From: CAYMRB01 sp964392615
Lineage (GTDB): Bacteria; Planctomycetota; UBA8108
Direction: 5' to 3'
Length of the DNA stretch: 15,870 nt
NCBI GenBank assembly: GCA_964392615.1
Contig: CAYMRB010000228.1
Location: 1-15,870, forward strand
This document shows positions 7,743 through 15,691 of the stretch, piece by piece. Every line of letters begins with the position of its first letter. Position 1 is the stretch's first letter. The position numbers and the translations under genes were made by a program. Under the pieces are notes generated by a model. The model saw only the letters and a list, made by a program, of their open reading frames with translations, had not been told where the DNA came from and did no database searches.

Positions 7743-7772
7743 TTGATCCATCCCACGAGCTGACGCGACAAT
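7743..7772 (+). promoter_or_regulatory. Candidate promoter for the esterase gene
   Basis: TTGATC (7743-7748) and GACAAT (7767-7772) are 18 bases apart, each with four of six sigma-70 matches. They would give a leader of about 50 bases before the ATG at 7832. It sits in the 175-base divergent gap shared with the SecD-like operon. Confidence 0.35.
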
Positions 7773-7831
7773 GTCCCGGCCCGGAACGCGCGACTCTCGC
7801 GTGCTCCCTGTCGATTTCGAGGAGGAAGATC

Positions 7832-9073
7832 ATGCGTCGATGCAGCCCGTCGATCAGCGTTCTGTGCTTGCTGGCACTCTCTCTCGTCGCCGGCCCTGTC
7901 GTCGCCGGCGAGCTGCGCACCGACACGATCGAGTCGAGGGCGATCAGCCAGGCGGTGAAGCTCAACGTTCTCCTTCCGGACGGCTACGACGACCACCCGG
8001 CGCGCCGGTATCCCGTCGTGTACTTGCTCCACGGCTATGGCGGCAACTACGCGGAGTGGCAGCGTGTCGGCGTCGAGGTCGAGTCGAAGGGCCTACCCGT
8101 CATCGTCGCGATGCCCGAGGGCGATCAGAGCTTCTGGGTCGATCACCACGGCAAGAAGGATGCGCGCTGGGAGGCCTACATCGTCGGCGAGGTCATTCCG
8201 CACGTCGATTCTCGGTACCGCACCCTCGCGCGCCGCGAGAGCCGCGCGGTGTCGGGGCTGTCCATGGGCGGATACGGCGCCGTGATTCTCGGCCTGCGCC
8301 ACCCCGAGCTCTTCGCCAGCGTCGCGAGTCACAGCGGCGCCGTGGGCATCCTCGCGCGCGATCTCGGCGGCGGTATCGGGAAGCGCATCGCGGAGATCTT
8401 CGGCCCGACCGGATCGGACGAGCGGAAGAAGTACGACCCGCTGCAGGTCCTCGACGCGCTCGATGAGGGCAAGCGACCGCACCTCTACATCGACTGCGGC
8501 TCGCGCGACTTCCTGCTCGAGTCGAACCGTACGTTCGTGCGCGAGCTGGCCAAGCGCGGCGTCGACTACGAGTACCGCGAAGTGCCCGGCAAGCACGACT
8601 TCGCGTATTGGAAGCGCAACGTGCGCTACTCGCTGACCCGGCAGCTCGAAGCGCTCGAGACCGCTGCGGCCGCTGCCAAGAAGAGCGAGCCCGAGGGCGT
8701 GCCCGCCGATCCGTACGCGGCGATTCTCGGCACCTGGGCGCTCAAGGTCGTGCTCAACGACAACCCGCTCGACTACGAGATGCGATTCAAGAAGTCAGCC
8801 GGCAAGCTCGAGGCCGTCTACGTCAGCCCGCGCAGTGGCGAGTATCCGGCGACGCCCGTCGAGTTCGAGCCAAAAGGACAGGGCGGCAAGCTCACGGTGC
8901 GTGTTCCGCGCACGTACGGCGGCGAGAACGTGACCTTCCGCTTCGAGGGCAAGCTCTCGGGCGGCAAGCTCACGGGCAAGCTCATCCCCGAAGGATTCGA
9001 GGACCAGGTCGATGGCGCGATCGAGTTCTCTGGTGAACGGAAGAAGGACGCCGGATCGACGACGGAGATCTGA
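7832..9073 (+). CDS. Secreted esterase (PF00756-type alpha/beta hydrolase) with C-terminal beta-rich domain
   Basis: This is a predicted periplasmic or extracellular serine esterase of 413 residues. A signal peptide covers 1-25 (cleavage after GPVVA). The esterase domain (about 28-280) shows the oxyanion motif YLLHGYGGNYAEW, nucleophile Ser144 in SGLSMGGYGA, probable acid Asp226 in CGSRDFLL, and His255 in GKHDFAYW. This is the pattern of the esterase D / antigen 85 / S-formylglutathione hydrolase superfamily. After an Ala/Lys linker, residues about 300-405 form a strand-rich module (ILGTWALKVVLND, then three GGKL-type turns), which resembles small lipocalin-like domains attached to secreted hydrolases. 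The ATG at 7832 has GAGGAGG at 7819-7825. The open frame extends upstream, but only this start exposes a signal peptide. Substrate is unknown; carbohydrate acetyl or feruloyl esters are possible. Confidence 0.92.
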   Translation: MRRCSPSISVLCLLALSLVAGPVVAGELRTDTIESRAISQAVKLNVLLPDGYDDHPARRYPVVYLLHGYGGNYAEWQRVGVEVESKGLPVIVAMPEGDQSFWVDHHGKKDARWEAYIVGEVIPHVDSRYRTLARRESRAVSGLSMGGYGAVILGLRHPELFASVASHSGAVGILARDLGGGIGKRIAEIFGPTGSDERKKYDPLQVLDALDEGKRPHLYIDCGSRDFLLESNRTFVRELAKRGVDYEYREVPGKHDFAYWKRNVRYSLTRQLEALETAAAAAKKSEPEGVPADPYAAILGTWALKVVLNDNPLDYEMRFKKSAGKLEAVYVSPRSGEYPATPVEFEPKGQGGKLTVRVPRTYGGENVTFRFEGKLSGGKLTGKLIPEGFEDQVDGAIEFSGERKKDAGSTTEI

Positions 9074-9090
9074 CCGCCGGCTGGAGCCAT

Positions 9091-9133
9091 TGCGGAGTTG
9101 AGCTGCCGCGGAACGGTCTGCTCCAACTCCGCA
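9091..9133. terminator. Hairpin between convergent esterase and DUF4388 genes
   Basis: TGCGGAGTTG (9091-9100) is the exact complement of CAACTCCGCA (9124-9133). AGC/GCT extends the stem inward past one bulged base. It lies in the 114-base gap between two stops. There is no T-run on either side, so it is a candidate bidirectional terminator only. A second small palindrome (GGCTG/CAGCC) is at 9165-9177. Confidence 0.5.
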
Positions 9134-9187
9134 GGCATGGGCTGCCGTACGAGCCGTTCTCGAAGGCTGCGGCAGCCAGCCTGGCGA

Positions 9188-12019
9188 TCAGCCCATGCCC
9201 TGTTTTCGCAGCGCGGCGAGCCGACCCGCGGCGCCGCCCAGCTTCGTCGTTCCGGTCGCCGGGGCGTGCCCGGGCGCCTGGTTCGCGGCCGGCTGAGGTG
9301 TTGGCGGCGGTGCCGCCGCCGCGCCGTCGGATTCGTCAGCCTCGGACGCTTCGGACGCGGGCGTCTCCGGTTCTGTCGCGCCGCCGCCCGCCGCCAGCGC
9401 CTTGAGACGCGCAGCAGCCGATTGCACCGATCCCGCCGCCAGGGCGCCGCCGCCAGAGGGCGTCGCGGGGCTCGCTTGCGATGAGGCGGTCGGGGGAGTC
9501 GCGAGCTGCGCGTCGCCCGCGCTCGCTGCGACGGCTGCATCGGGTTCGGACGTGTCGTCGGCCGCCTGCGGCCCGTCGCGCTCGGCTGCCTGCGCGCGCA
9601 GCCCGCCGAGCTTCGCGGCGATGTTCGCGACCTTCGACGTCCCCTTGCCCGGCGGTTCCGCGTCGCCGGACTTCAAGTTCTTCAGTCGCGCTGTGATTCC
9701 CTTGATGCTCGTCTTGACGGCCGGCGCGCTGTCGGCCGGGGCGCTTCGCTCGGTCGACGGTGTCGGCGAGCGCGCGGTCGTGGCGTTGCCGCTCGACGCC
9801 GGGCCGTGCTCGTAGCGCGCTTCCATCGCGGCGAGCTCATCGAAGAGCGTCGTCCCCTCCGCGTGTCCCGGGTGGGCCCTGAGAAGCCGATCGACCGCGC
9901 GGCGTGCGAGTCCGCAATTGCGATTCGCGATGTGGATCTTCGCCGCCTTGAGGAACTGCTCGACCGCCTTCTGGTGGTCGCCGAGAGCCAGGCACAGCCC
10001 GCCGAGGCGATCGACCACGTCCGCAGCGTTCGGATCGCTCACGAGCACGCGGCGACAGCATTCCTCCGCCTCCTGGACGTTGCCGGCGACGACCGCCAGC
10101 AGCGCGACCTCCTCCAACCGCTCGGCGGCTTCGGCGCCGCGTCCCATCGAGTCGAGCAGATCGGCCTGCGCCATGCGAGTGCTGACGTCGAACGGCGCCG
10201 CGCGCAGCGCGTGCTCGAGCGTCTTCTCGGCCTGGCCGAAATCCTTGCGGCGCGCGGCGAGGTTCGCGTAGCTGCGGAGCTGCCGTCTGCCTTCTTCGCC
10301 TCGTCCCAGATCCTCGAGCACCGACGCCAACGCCAGGCGGTGATCGAGGCGATCGTCCAGCGAGATCAGCCTCTCGAGGACGTCGACCAGCTCGTCCGGA
10401 TCGTCGTCGCGCTCGAGCTGCTTGCGCCAGGCCTCGAGGCATACGATCGCCGCGGCCTTGTCGTCGCGAGCGAGCGCGTCGTCGACCAGCCAGCGACTCG
10501 AACGACCATCGCCCGGCTTCAGCTGGACCATCTTGCCGTGGAGGTCGCGAAGCACCTCCGGGTCCTTGATGCGCCGCTTGCCCCCCAGCGCGAGGATGCC
10601 GTTGATGTGGTCGATCGCCTTCTGGTGGTTGCCCTGCTGCACGTGCAGCTCGACGAGCTTGACGCGAACCTCGAGGCTGTCGTTGTGCTCGCAGAACATG
10701 CTCTGGTACGTTTCCAGAGCGCTCTGCGCGTCTTTGCGCTCGTCGAAGGTCTGCGCCAGGAGCTGGCGTTCTCTCTTCGCGATGTCGTGCTCGCCGCAGT
10801 CCTCCGCGAGCTCGACCAGCTTCTCGTGAAACCGCGTCTCGCCGGACAGGAGGTTGCGCATCGACAGGAGCAGGTTCAGCGCCTCGCGCGACGCTCCGCG
10901 CTCGCACTTGCGATTCGCGAGCTTGAGGCCGACCGCCAATGCGTCCGAGGCGCGGCGTTGCTGCAGGTGAATCTCGAGCAGCTTCTCGCCGGCGACCTCG
11001 TTGTCCGGGCACATCGTGATGACGCGTCGGAGTGCGTTGACCGCGTCGTCGACGCGCAGCTGGCCGAGGCAGCTCGAGCTGTACTCGAGGTACCAGAGCG
11101 CGGCCTCCTTCTTGCGGCCGAGCTTGTCGAGCGTCTCTCCGAGCCGCAGCTCGAGATCGAAATCGTTCAGCCCGCGTTCCTTCGCTCGCTGGAACAGTTT
11201 CGCCGCCTTGTCGAGCGAGCCCTCCGCGGCGAGGTCGGAACCGAGCTGGAACATCTGAACCGGGTTGATCAGCTCGATCTCGCCCTGACTGACCAGGACC
11301 CGGACCATCTTCAGCGCCTCGAAGGAATCGAGACCGGATGCCGCGATGACCTCGGCGACATCCTTGGTGCCGTCGATCGCCCCGAGCACGCGCGTCTCGA
11401 TAGGATAGACGTCCGGCTCGCGAAAGTAGTGGAAGGTGCCGGGCGTCGCGTAGAACACATCGAGCAGCAGGTCGAAGTGCTCTTCGACGAGGTCCCAGTC
11501 ACCGAGGCGATGGCACGCCTCGAGGAACAGGTCCTCCGGTTCGCCACGGAGCTCGAAGTAGTCCGAGAGCTCCGCGTCGAAGTCCTCGAGGGTTTCCGCT
11601 CCGGAGTGCTGCGTGAAGTGCACGTCCGCGAGCTCCCACGTGAACACGTCGGACACCTCGTCCGCGACGAGCACCTCGATGTATCGCAGCACGTCCTCTT
11701 CCGGGACGAGCTCGAGCTCGAGCAAAGCGATGCCGGCCGAGGTGTCGTTCTTCTCGGCGAGCTTCTGGGCGCGCTTCATGTGGCGCGGCGGCACCGTCTC
11801 GCACGACAGGATCGCTTCCGTGAGGAGCCCGTGCCCCCGCTCCGCGTCGACGTCGGCGATCGAGCCGGCCAAGCACAAGAAGCTCTTGCGCGCACCGGAC
11901 GTGTTCGTGACCGTCAGCGTTCCCGTAAGCTGATTGCGCGCGACCGACAGGAACTGTCGGCAGAGCGTACCCGAACTCCGGGACGGCGACGTCTGATCCA
12001 AAGTAGCTTCTGCCCGCAT
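9188..12019 (-). CDS. DUF4388 (PATAN) and TPR-repeat protein with repetitive disordered tail
   Basis: The product is 943 residues, without a signal peptide, so probably cytoplasmic. Residues about 15-135 match the DUF4388/PATAN fold (GTLTVTNTSGARKSFLCLAG, then LLTEAI and later FTWELADVHF), a domain of bacterial signalling and gliding-type proteins. A winged-helix-like segment follows at about 205-250 (VLGAIDGTKDVAEVIAASGL). Residues about 255-745 are a long TPR-type helical solenoid, for example YQSMFCEHNDSLEVRVKLVE and ALRAAPFDVSTRMAQADLL. The tail (about 746-943) is Ala/Pro/Ser/Gly-rich but carries four copies of an amphipathic motif. A scaffold role is likely by family; partners are unknown. 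The ATG at 12019 gives MRAEATLDQTSPS. Its ribosome site is weak, but a plausible promoter lies at 12054-12082, inside the longer open frame, which favours this start. Confidence 0.85.
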   Translation of the reverse strand: MRAEATLDQTSPSRSSGTLCRQFLSVARNQLTGTLTVTNTSGARKSFLCLAGSIADVDAERGHGLLTEAILSCETVPPRHMKRAQKLAEKNDTSAGIALLELELVPEEDVLRYIEVLVADEVSDVFTWELADVHFTQHSGAETLEDFDAELSDYFELRGEPEDLFLEACHRLGDWDLVEEHFDLLLDVFYATPGTFHYFREPDVYPIETRVLGAIDGTKDVAEVIAASGLDSFEALKMVRVLVSQGEIELINPVQMFQLGSDLAAEGSLDKAAKLFQRAKERGLNDFDLELRLGETLDKLGRKKEAALWYLEYSSSCLGQLRVDDAVNALRRVITMCPDNEVAGEKLLEIHLQQRRASDALAVGLKLANRKCERGASREALNLLLSMRNLLSGETRFHEKLVELAEDCGEHDIAKRERQLLAQTFDERKDAQSALETYQSMFCEHNDSLEVRVKLVELHVQQGNHQKAIDHINGILALGGKRRIKDPEVLRDLHGKMVQLKPGDGRSSRWLVDDALARDDKAAAIVCLEAWRKQLERDDDPDELVDVLERLISLDDRLDHRLALASVLEDLGRGEEGRRQLRSYANLAARRKDFGQAEKTLEHALRAAPFDVSTRMAQADLLDSMGRGAEAAERLEEVALLAVVAGNVQEAEECCRRVLVSDPNAADVVDRLGGLCLALGDHQKAVEQFLKAAKIHIANRNCGLARRAVDRLLRAHPGHAEGTTLFDELAAMEARYEHGPASSGNATTARSPTPSTERSAPADSAPAVKTSIKGITARLKNLKSGDAEPPGKGTSKVANIAAKLGGLRAQAAERDGPQAADDTSEPDAAVAASAGDAQLATPPTASSQASPATPSGGGALAAGSVQSAAARLKALAAGGGATEPETPASEASEADESDGAAAAPPPTPQPAANQAPGHAPATGTTKLGGAAGRLAALRKQGMG
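9191..9718 (-). other. Array of four short amphipathic motifs in the tail of the DUF4388-TPR protein
   Basis: Copies are at residues 768-785 (VKTSIKGITARLKNLKSG), 794-808 (TSKVANIAAKLGGLR), 862-877 (AGSVQSAAARLKALAA) and 924-940 (TTKLGGAAGRLAALRKQ). The shared pattern is [IVL]-x2-[IA]-[TA]-[AG]-[RK]-L-x2-L-[KRA]. The spacers are Pro/Ala/Ser/Asp-rich and unlike each other. The last copy is at the C-terminus. Confidence 0.75.
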
Positions 12020-12053
12020 GGAGTGGCGTATCCCCGTTCGAGGTGGACGTCGA

Positions 12054-12082
12054 AGAATAGCATGGGCTGCCCGCGGGGTCGA
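12054..12082 (-). promoter_or_regulatory. Candidate promoter for the DUF4388-TPR gene
   Basis: On the minus strand TCGACC (12077-12082) and TATTCT (12054-12059) are exactly 17 bases apart. A TG dinucleotide one base before the -10 makes it an extended -10 box. Transcription would start near 12047, about 28 bases before the ATG. It lies in the 101-base gap after the TPR gene, so the last gene of the series may have its own promoter. Confidence 0.4.
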
Positions 12083-12120
12083 CGTCGGCGGCCTGCGCTC
12101 ACCGTCCGTGCGGCAGCTCC

Positions 12121-13995
12121 CTACTCGCTCTTCTTGCGGCAGCTCTCGACGATCTCCCGGTAACGCGGCAGGTCGCGCAGCGCCTCGAGGTCCGGGTCCT
12201 TCTCGATGTGGTCCGGATCGTCGAATCCGGCCTGCACCGACGCGTCGAGCGCGTCGAGGGCCTCCTCCGGGTGCTCGCCCAGGGAGTACGCGCACGCGAG
12301 GTTGTACAGCGTGAGCTGATCGTTCGGATGGATGCGGCGGGCGATCTCGAAGTAGTGGATCGCGCGCTCGTACTCGCCGAGGAGAAGGAACGCGAACGCG
12401 ATGTGGTAGTTGCCGTCGAAGTCGAACGGGAACTCGATGAGCACCTTGCGGAACTCCTCGACGGCGCTCCGATAGTCCTTCGACTTCATGAACGCCGTTC
12501 CCTGCAGCAGGAACAGGTCGCGCGAGATTTCCGGGCTTTCGAGTGCGCGGCCCGGGAAGCGGTGCTGCAACACGCGCAGGCCGGTGCGGTCCCCGATGTG
12601 CGTGAGGAGCGCCTTTGCCGCGGCGTACTTCACGAGCACGCTCTTCTCGAGCTCGTCATCGACGATGATCGCGCGCAGCGTCGGAATCGCTGCTTCCCCC
12701 GCCGCCCGCGCGTACTGGAACACCTTGCGCCGGCGCGCCGCGAACGGCAGCGACGAGTAATCGCGGAAGTGAATGCCGACTCGAGCGTACGTGCGCGGAC
12801 TGATACGCCACCGCAGCAGATCTTCGAGGAACGCGTGCTCGTACGACGTGCCGGCCGTCGAGCGCGTGCGCTGGAGCGCCGCGAGCCCGCGTGCCCCCAG
12901 GCGGTACAGCTCGAGCGCAGCGCGCTCGCGGACGACCGCCTCGCCGCCGAGAGAGGCGACGATGCGCACGACGTGACGGTCGAGAATGTCGCGGGCGCGA
13001 CGGGCGACGTTCGCCGGTACGGGGCGCACGGTCCCGTCGGTGCCGTCCGCGGACGCGCGGTCGATCGCGATGACCCAGAGCGGGGCGAGGTGGAAACGCT
13101 CGCGCTCGAATGCCGCGCCCTCCGGGAACAGGCGCTCCGAGTCCTGCTCGAGGATCGCGTCGAGATGCGCCGCGAGGAGACTGTCGTAGAGCACTCCGAC
13201 CACCGATCGCAGGTCGCTCTCCGCCGTGGCTCCTTGCAGCGGCAGGCCCTCGCGACGCGCGGCCAGAGCCGCGAGGGCTGGCCGGCCGATACGGTCGAGT
13301 TGAGCCAGAATCACGTCGATGCGCGGCTCGCGCTCCTCGAGCCGCGTCTCGAGGTCCTTGCGCCGCAGCACGCTGATCTCGCTCAATGACCGCACGAGGC
13401 TCGTCTCCATCGACGCGAGTCGCGCGAGACGCTCGTACGCGGTCGCCTTCTCGTCGAACTCGTCGACCGACGCGCGGACTTCCGCGAGCTGGCGAGTGAG
13501 CGCCGCGAGAGCGCGCGTCTCCGCCGGCGTCAACGACTCGCCGGGGCCGAGTGCCGCGCGGCGACTCTCGAGCCGGCGGTGGTCGAACCAGACGCGAAGC
13601 TTGTCCTCGAAGTCGGGGATCTTCGCCTTCCACGCCGCGACGCGGGAGCGCAGCGCTTCGAGCTCGGCCATCTCGCTATGCTGGCGGCGCAGCTCCTCGA
13701 GCTCGAAGCGGTCGAGCTGCAGAGCGCGGTACTCCGATTCGAGGTGGTCGAGGAATCCCACGAGCAGCCCGTCGAGGAGGCGGTCGATGACGAACCAGCG
13801 CGTGCCGTCCGCCTTGTCGAGGGCTCGAGCGAGCGGCACGAGGGCGCTCTCGCCGGCCTTGCGAATCTCCCCGGCAGCTCGCGTGGACGTGAACGGGTCG
13901 TCCGAGTGGAGCGCCTCGAGCCAGCGATCGATGGACTCGTCCGCGCGCGTGGTCATCGCCAGCGCACAGAAGAGGAGTGTCCAGCCGCAGCGCAC
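12121..13995 (-). CDS. Exported HEAT-like / coiled-coil / TPR protein
   Basis: This is a 624-residue protein of unknown function. The GTG at 13995 exposes a signal peptide (MRCGWTLLFCALAMTTRA, cleavage before DES), with a possible AGGG ribosome site. Residues about 20-70 resemble a HEAT-type helical pair (STRAAGEIRKAGESALVPLA). Residues about 85-265 are heptad-rich and probably coiled coil (FELEELRRQHSEMAELEALR). The middle is helical without a recognised family. The C-terminus has TPR units: YRSAVEEFRKVLIEFPFDF, YERAIHYFEIARRIHPNDQ, and the ending DPDLEALRDLPRYREIV, a pattern common at the end of TPR proteins. The open frame extends upstream to 14145, but that part reads through a palindromic repeat and is not likely to be coding. 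Its position suggests loose co-transcription with the pyrophosphorylase homologue and the DUF4388 gene. Confidence 0.8.
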   Translation of the reverse strand: MRCGWTLLFCALAMTTRADESIDRWLEALHSDDPFTSTRAAGEIRKAGESALVPLARALDKADGTRWFVIDRLLDGLLVGFLDHLESEYRALQLDRFELEELRRQHSEMAELEALRSRVAAWKAKIPDFEDKLRVWFDHRRLESRRAALGPGESLTPAETRALAALTRQLAEVRASVDEFDEKATAYERLARLASMETSLVRSLSEISVLRRKDLETRLEEREPRIDVILAQLDRIGRPALAALAARREGLPLQGATAESDLRSVVGVLYDSLLAAHLDAILEQDSERLFPEGAAFERERFHLAPLWVIAIDRASADGTDGTVRPVPANVARRARDILDRHVVRIVASLGGEAVVRERAALELYRLGARGLAALQRTRSTAGTSYEHAFLEDLLRWRISPRTYARVGIHFRDYSSLPFAARRRKVFQYARAAGEAAIPTLRAIIVDDELEKSVLVKYAAAKALLTHIGDRTGLRVLQHRFPGRALESPEISRDLFLLQGTAFMKSKDYRSAVEEFRKVLIEFPFDFDGNYHIAFAFLLLGEYERAIHYFEIARRIHPNDQLTLYNLACAYSLGEHPEEALDALDASVQAGFDDPDHIEKDPDLEALRDLPRYREIVESCRKKSE

Positions 13996-14033
13996 TGCCG
14001 TCAGCCCTACCCGGGCGTTTCGCGGTCTCCTAC

Positions 14034-14110
14034 CAGTTGGTTGAAAAAGGCAATCCGGCCCGATGGCGGCCATTTCGCCCTCACGCTCGGAGCCCTTTTT
14101 CAACGGACTG
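14034..14110. repeat. Palindromic MITE-like element
   Basis: The left arm (14034-14050, ending GTTGAAAAAGG) and right arm (14094-14110, beginning CCTTTTTCAAC) are inverted repeats with 15 of 17 positions matching. The inner 11 bases match perfectly. The core is 43 bases and GC-rich. At 77 bases with no coding capacity, it looks like a miniature inverted-repeat or large REP-type element between two minus-strand genes. The A/T-rich arms could also act as a transcription terminator or attenuator for the upstream gene. Copy number cannot be seen here. Confidence 0.65.
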
Positions 14111-14137
14111 TTACGGAGCCGATTCATGCTCTTGAGT

Positions 14138-15547
14138 CTAACCACCCGACAGCAGCAGATCGCCGGCGACTTCGTCGGGAAGCTCCGTCTTCGCGAGGAG
14201 CTCGTCGCGGTCGAGCGCGTAGAGCGGCGAGATCTCGACGGCGGAGGCGTCGGAGTCGATTCGCGCGCCCGAGTCGCGCAGCCACTTCGCGTACAGGCGT
14301 GACAGGTCGCGCTGCGCCGTCTGCGGCGAGCTCACGCCGCCCGGCTTCTTGACCGGGGAGAACTCCTCGGCGCGGTCGACCGCGTAGACCCGGTTCGTCT
14401 TCGCGAACCAGAGGGCGTCGAACAGGAAGCAGCGGAACTCGACGCAATTGGGCTCGGTGGGTCGGACGCGGCGGGACTTGCGGTCGATGCACTCCTCGGT
14501 CTTCTCGAGCGCGTGGAACGGAAGCTGCGCGCGCTCTTTGACCAGTCGCCGCAGGAACTCCAAGCTGAACAGATGCACCGCCATATTGCCCGCCCCGAAC
14601 GCCAGGCGGCCGTCCTCGAGCGTGCGGGCGTTCTCCTCGTCCGGCAGCTGGGAGTACTCGACGACGCCGGTTGCGCTGCCCGACTTGCAGAAGATGCCGA
14701 GCTCCTCGCCGGGGCCGAGCCGCTCGATCGCCTTCGACGACACCTCGACTCCCGACAGCACGTGCTGGCCGATGAAGACCGGATTCGCGATGTCGACCAG
14801 CGCGTTGTCGACCTGGAAGAAGAAGAGGTGCTCGACGCCGCCGCCGGCCAGCTCGTCGAGTCGGGCGTCGTCCAGGAGCGCCTCGAGGACGCCTCCGTGC
14901 CCGTCCGGTCGCATCGCGAGGCGGCCGGGATCCGTCAGCACGAGCTTGCCCCGTCGATCGACGAGCGGCAGGAGCGGCTGGGGGAGGAAGCGCACCGATG
15001 AGGCGTTGAGCCCGAAGTAATTGTGCTCCCGGAAGTGCTCCGTCACCGCGTCGTGCGAGCACGGGTGCGTGACGATATGCCACGGCACCGAGGTCTTGTG
15101 GCGGCGTTTCAGCGCGCGGATGCGCTCGGCGTGGAGCTGGAACAGGCTCTTGCCGCTGACCGGCCCGACCGGGAGCAGCCCGGCGGGCTCGCACAGCGGG
15201 CCGACGCCTTCGCCGCCCGCCAGCATGATCAGAGCGACCTTGCCCGCTGCCAGCGCCTCTTCGCCGGCCAGCCGGCTCGTCTCCCACTCGGCCGTCGAGC
15301 CCTGCGTCGGCAGCTCGTGGAGCGCGGCCGGGCTCAGGACGCGCTGCTCGACCTCCTGCCCGCCGGCGCGCACGTGCTGGTGGATCAGGCGCTGGACGAG
15401 CTGGAAGCTGATCGACTGCACGTCGGAGATCAGCTGCCTGCGGACGTCGGCATCGAGGTCGTCCCAGTCCGCGAACAGATGCGCCTGGCCCGCCTCGCGC
15501 GCCTTCGCGACGCAAACTCTGTCGGCCTCGGAGTTGACCTTGATCAT
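14138..15547 (-). CDS. UDP-sugar pyrophosphorylase (UDPGP/UAP family) homologue with degenerate signature loop
   Basis: The family makes UDP-GlcNAc or UDP-glucose from UTP and sugar-1-phosphate. The 469 residues are full length. Conserved stretches include LPVGPVSGKSLFQLHAERI (125-143), FLPQPLLP (187-194), MRPDGHGGVLEAL (212-224), VDNALVDIANPVFIG (246-260), VVEYSQLPDEE, FGAGNMAVHLFSLEFL and EEFSPVKKPGG. The signature loop, normally LAGGxGTRLG followed by PKG, reads LAGGEGVGPLCEPAG (109-123): both the Arg and the Lys that contact the nucleotide and phosphates are gone, and the loop is one residue shorter. The surrounding frame is intact, so this is substitution, not a frameshift. It may be catalytically altered or inactive. 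I chose the ATG at 15547; a TTG seven codons upstream is the alternative. A strong promoter lies 45-73 bases upstream. Confidence 0.9.
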   Translation of the reverse strand: MIKVNSEADRVCVAKAREAGQAHLFADWDDLDADVRRQLISDVQSISFQLVQRLIHQHVRAGGQEVEQRVLSPAALHELPTQGSTAEWETSRLAGEEALAAGKVALIMLAGGEGVGPLCEPAGLLPVGPVSGKSLFQLHAERIRALKRRHKTSVPWHIVTHPCSHDAVTEHFREHNYFGLNASSVRFLPQPLLPLVDRRGKLVLTDPGRLAMRPDGHGGVLEALLDDARLDELAGGGVEHLFFFQVDNALVDIANPVFIGQHVLSGVEVSSKAIERLGPGEELGIFCKSGSATGVVEYSQLPDEENARTLEDGRLAFGAGNMAVHLFSLEFLRRLVKERAQLPFHALEKTEECIDRKSRRVRPTEPNCVEFRCFLFDALWFAKTNRVYAVDRAEEFSPVKKPGGVSSPQTAQRDLSRLYAKWLRDSGARIDSDASAVEISPLYALDRDELLAKTELPDEVAGDLLLSGG

Positions 15548-15579
15548 GTCGTCGAAACGTCCACCCAAGCTGCTGCTGG

Positions 15580-15610
15580 CCGGAACCCCGGATTCTAGAA
15601 CCGGTTCCGG
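15580..15610. promoter_or_regulatory. Dyad overlapping the pyrophosphorylase-homologue promoter, possible operator
   Basis: CCGGAACC (15580-15587) and GGTTCCGG (15603-15610) are perfect 8-base complements separated by 15 bases. They straddle the -10 box, and the 8-base palindrome TTCTAGAA lies between them. The symmetry and position suit a repressor site; no regulator is encoded nearby. Confidence 0.35.
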
Positions 15611-15620
15611 AAACCGTCAA
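15592..15620 (-). promoter_or_regulatory. Near-consensus sigma-70 promoter for the pyrophosphorylase homologue
   Basis: On the minus strand TTGACG (15615-15620) and TAGAAT (15592-15597) are exactly 17 bases apart, each with five of six consensus bases. The start would be near 15585, giving a leader of about 38 bases to the ATG at 15547. It is the best promoter in the window. Confidence 0.7.
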
Positions 15621-15691
15621 TCGAGAACTCGCGGCGGTCAGGTCCCCTCCCAAGGGTTCGGCTGCTGGCGGCGTCCGCATGAGCCGTTAGA

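Noticed and set aside
9806..12163. Plus-strand 785-residue open frame
   Set aside because: It mirrors the TPR solenoid on the other strand; Leu/Glu/Arg-rich antisense of helical repeats is expected in high-GC DNA.
13996..14145. N-terminal extension of the TPR protein to 14145
   Set aside because: It would translate the palindromic repeat and bury the signal peptide that begins at GTG 13995.
14124..15680. Minus-strand 518-residue open frame overlapping the pyrophosphorylase homologue
   Set aside because: It is the shifted frame of the same strand, Arg/Pro-rich, whereas the other frame carries clear family motifs.
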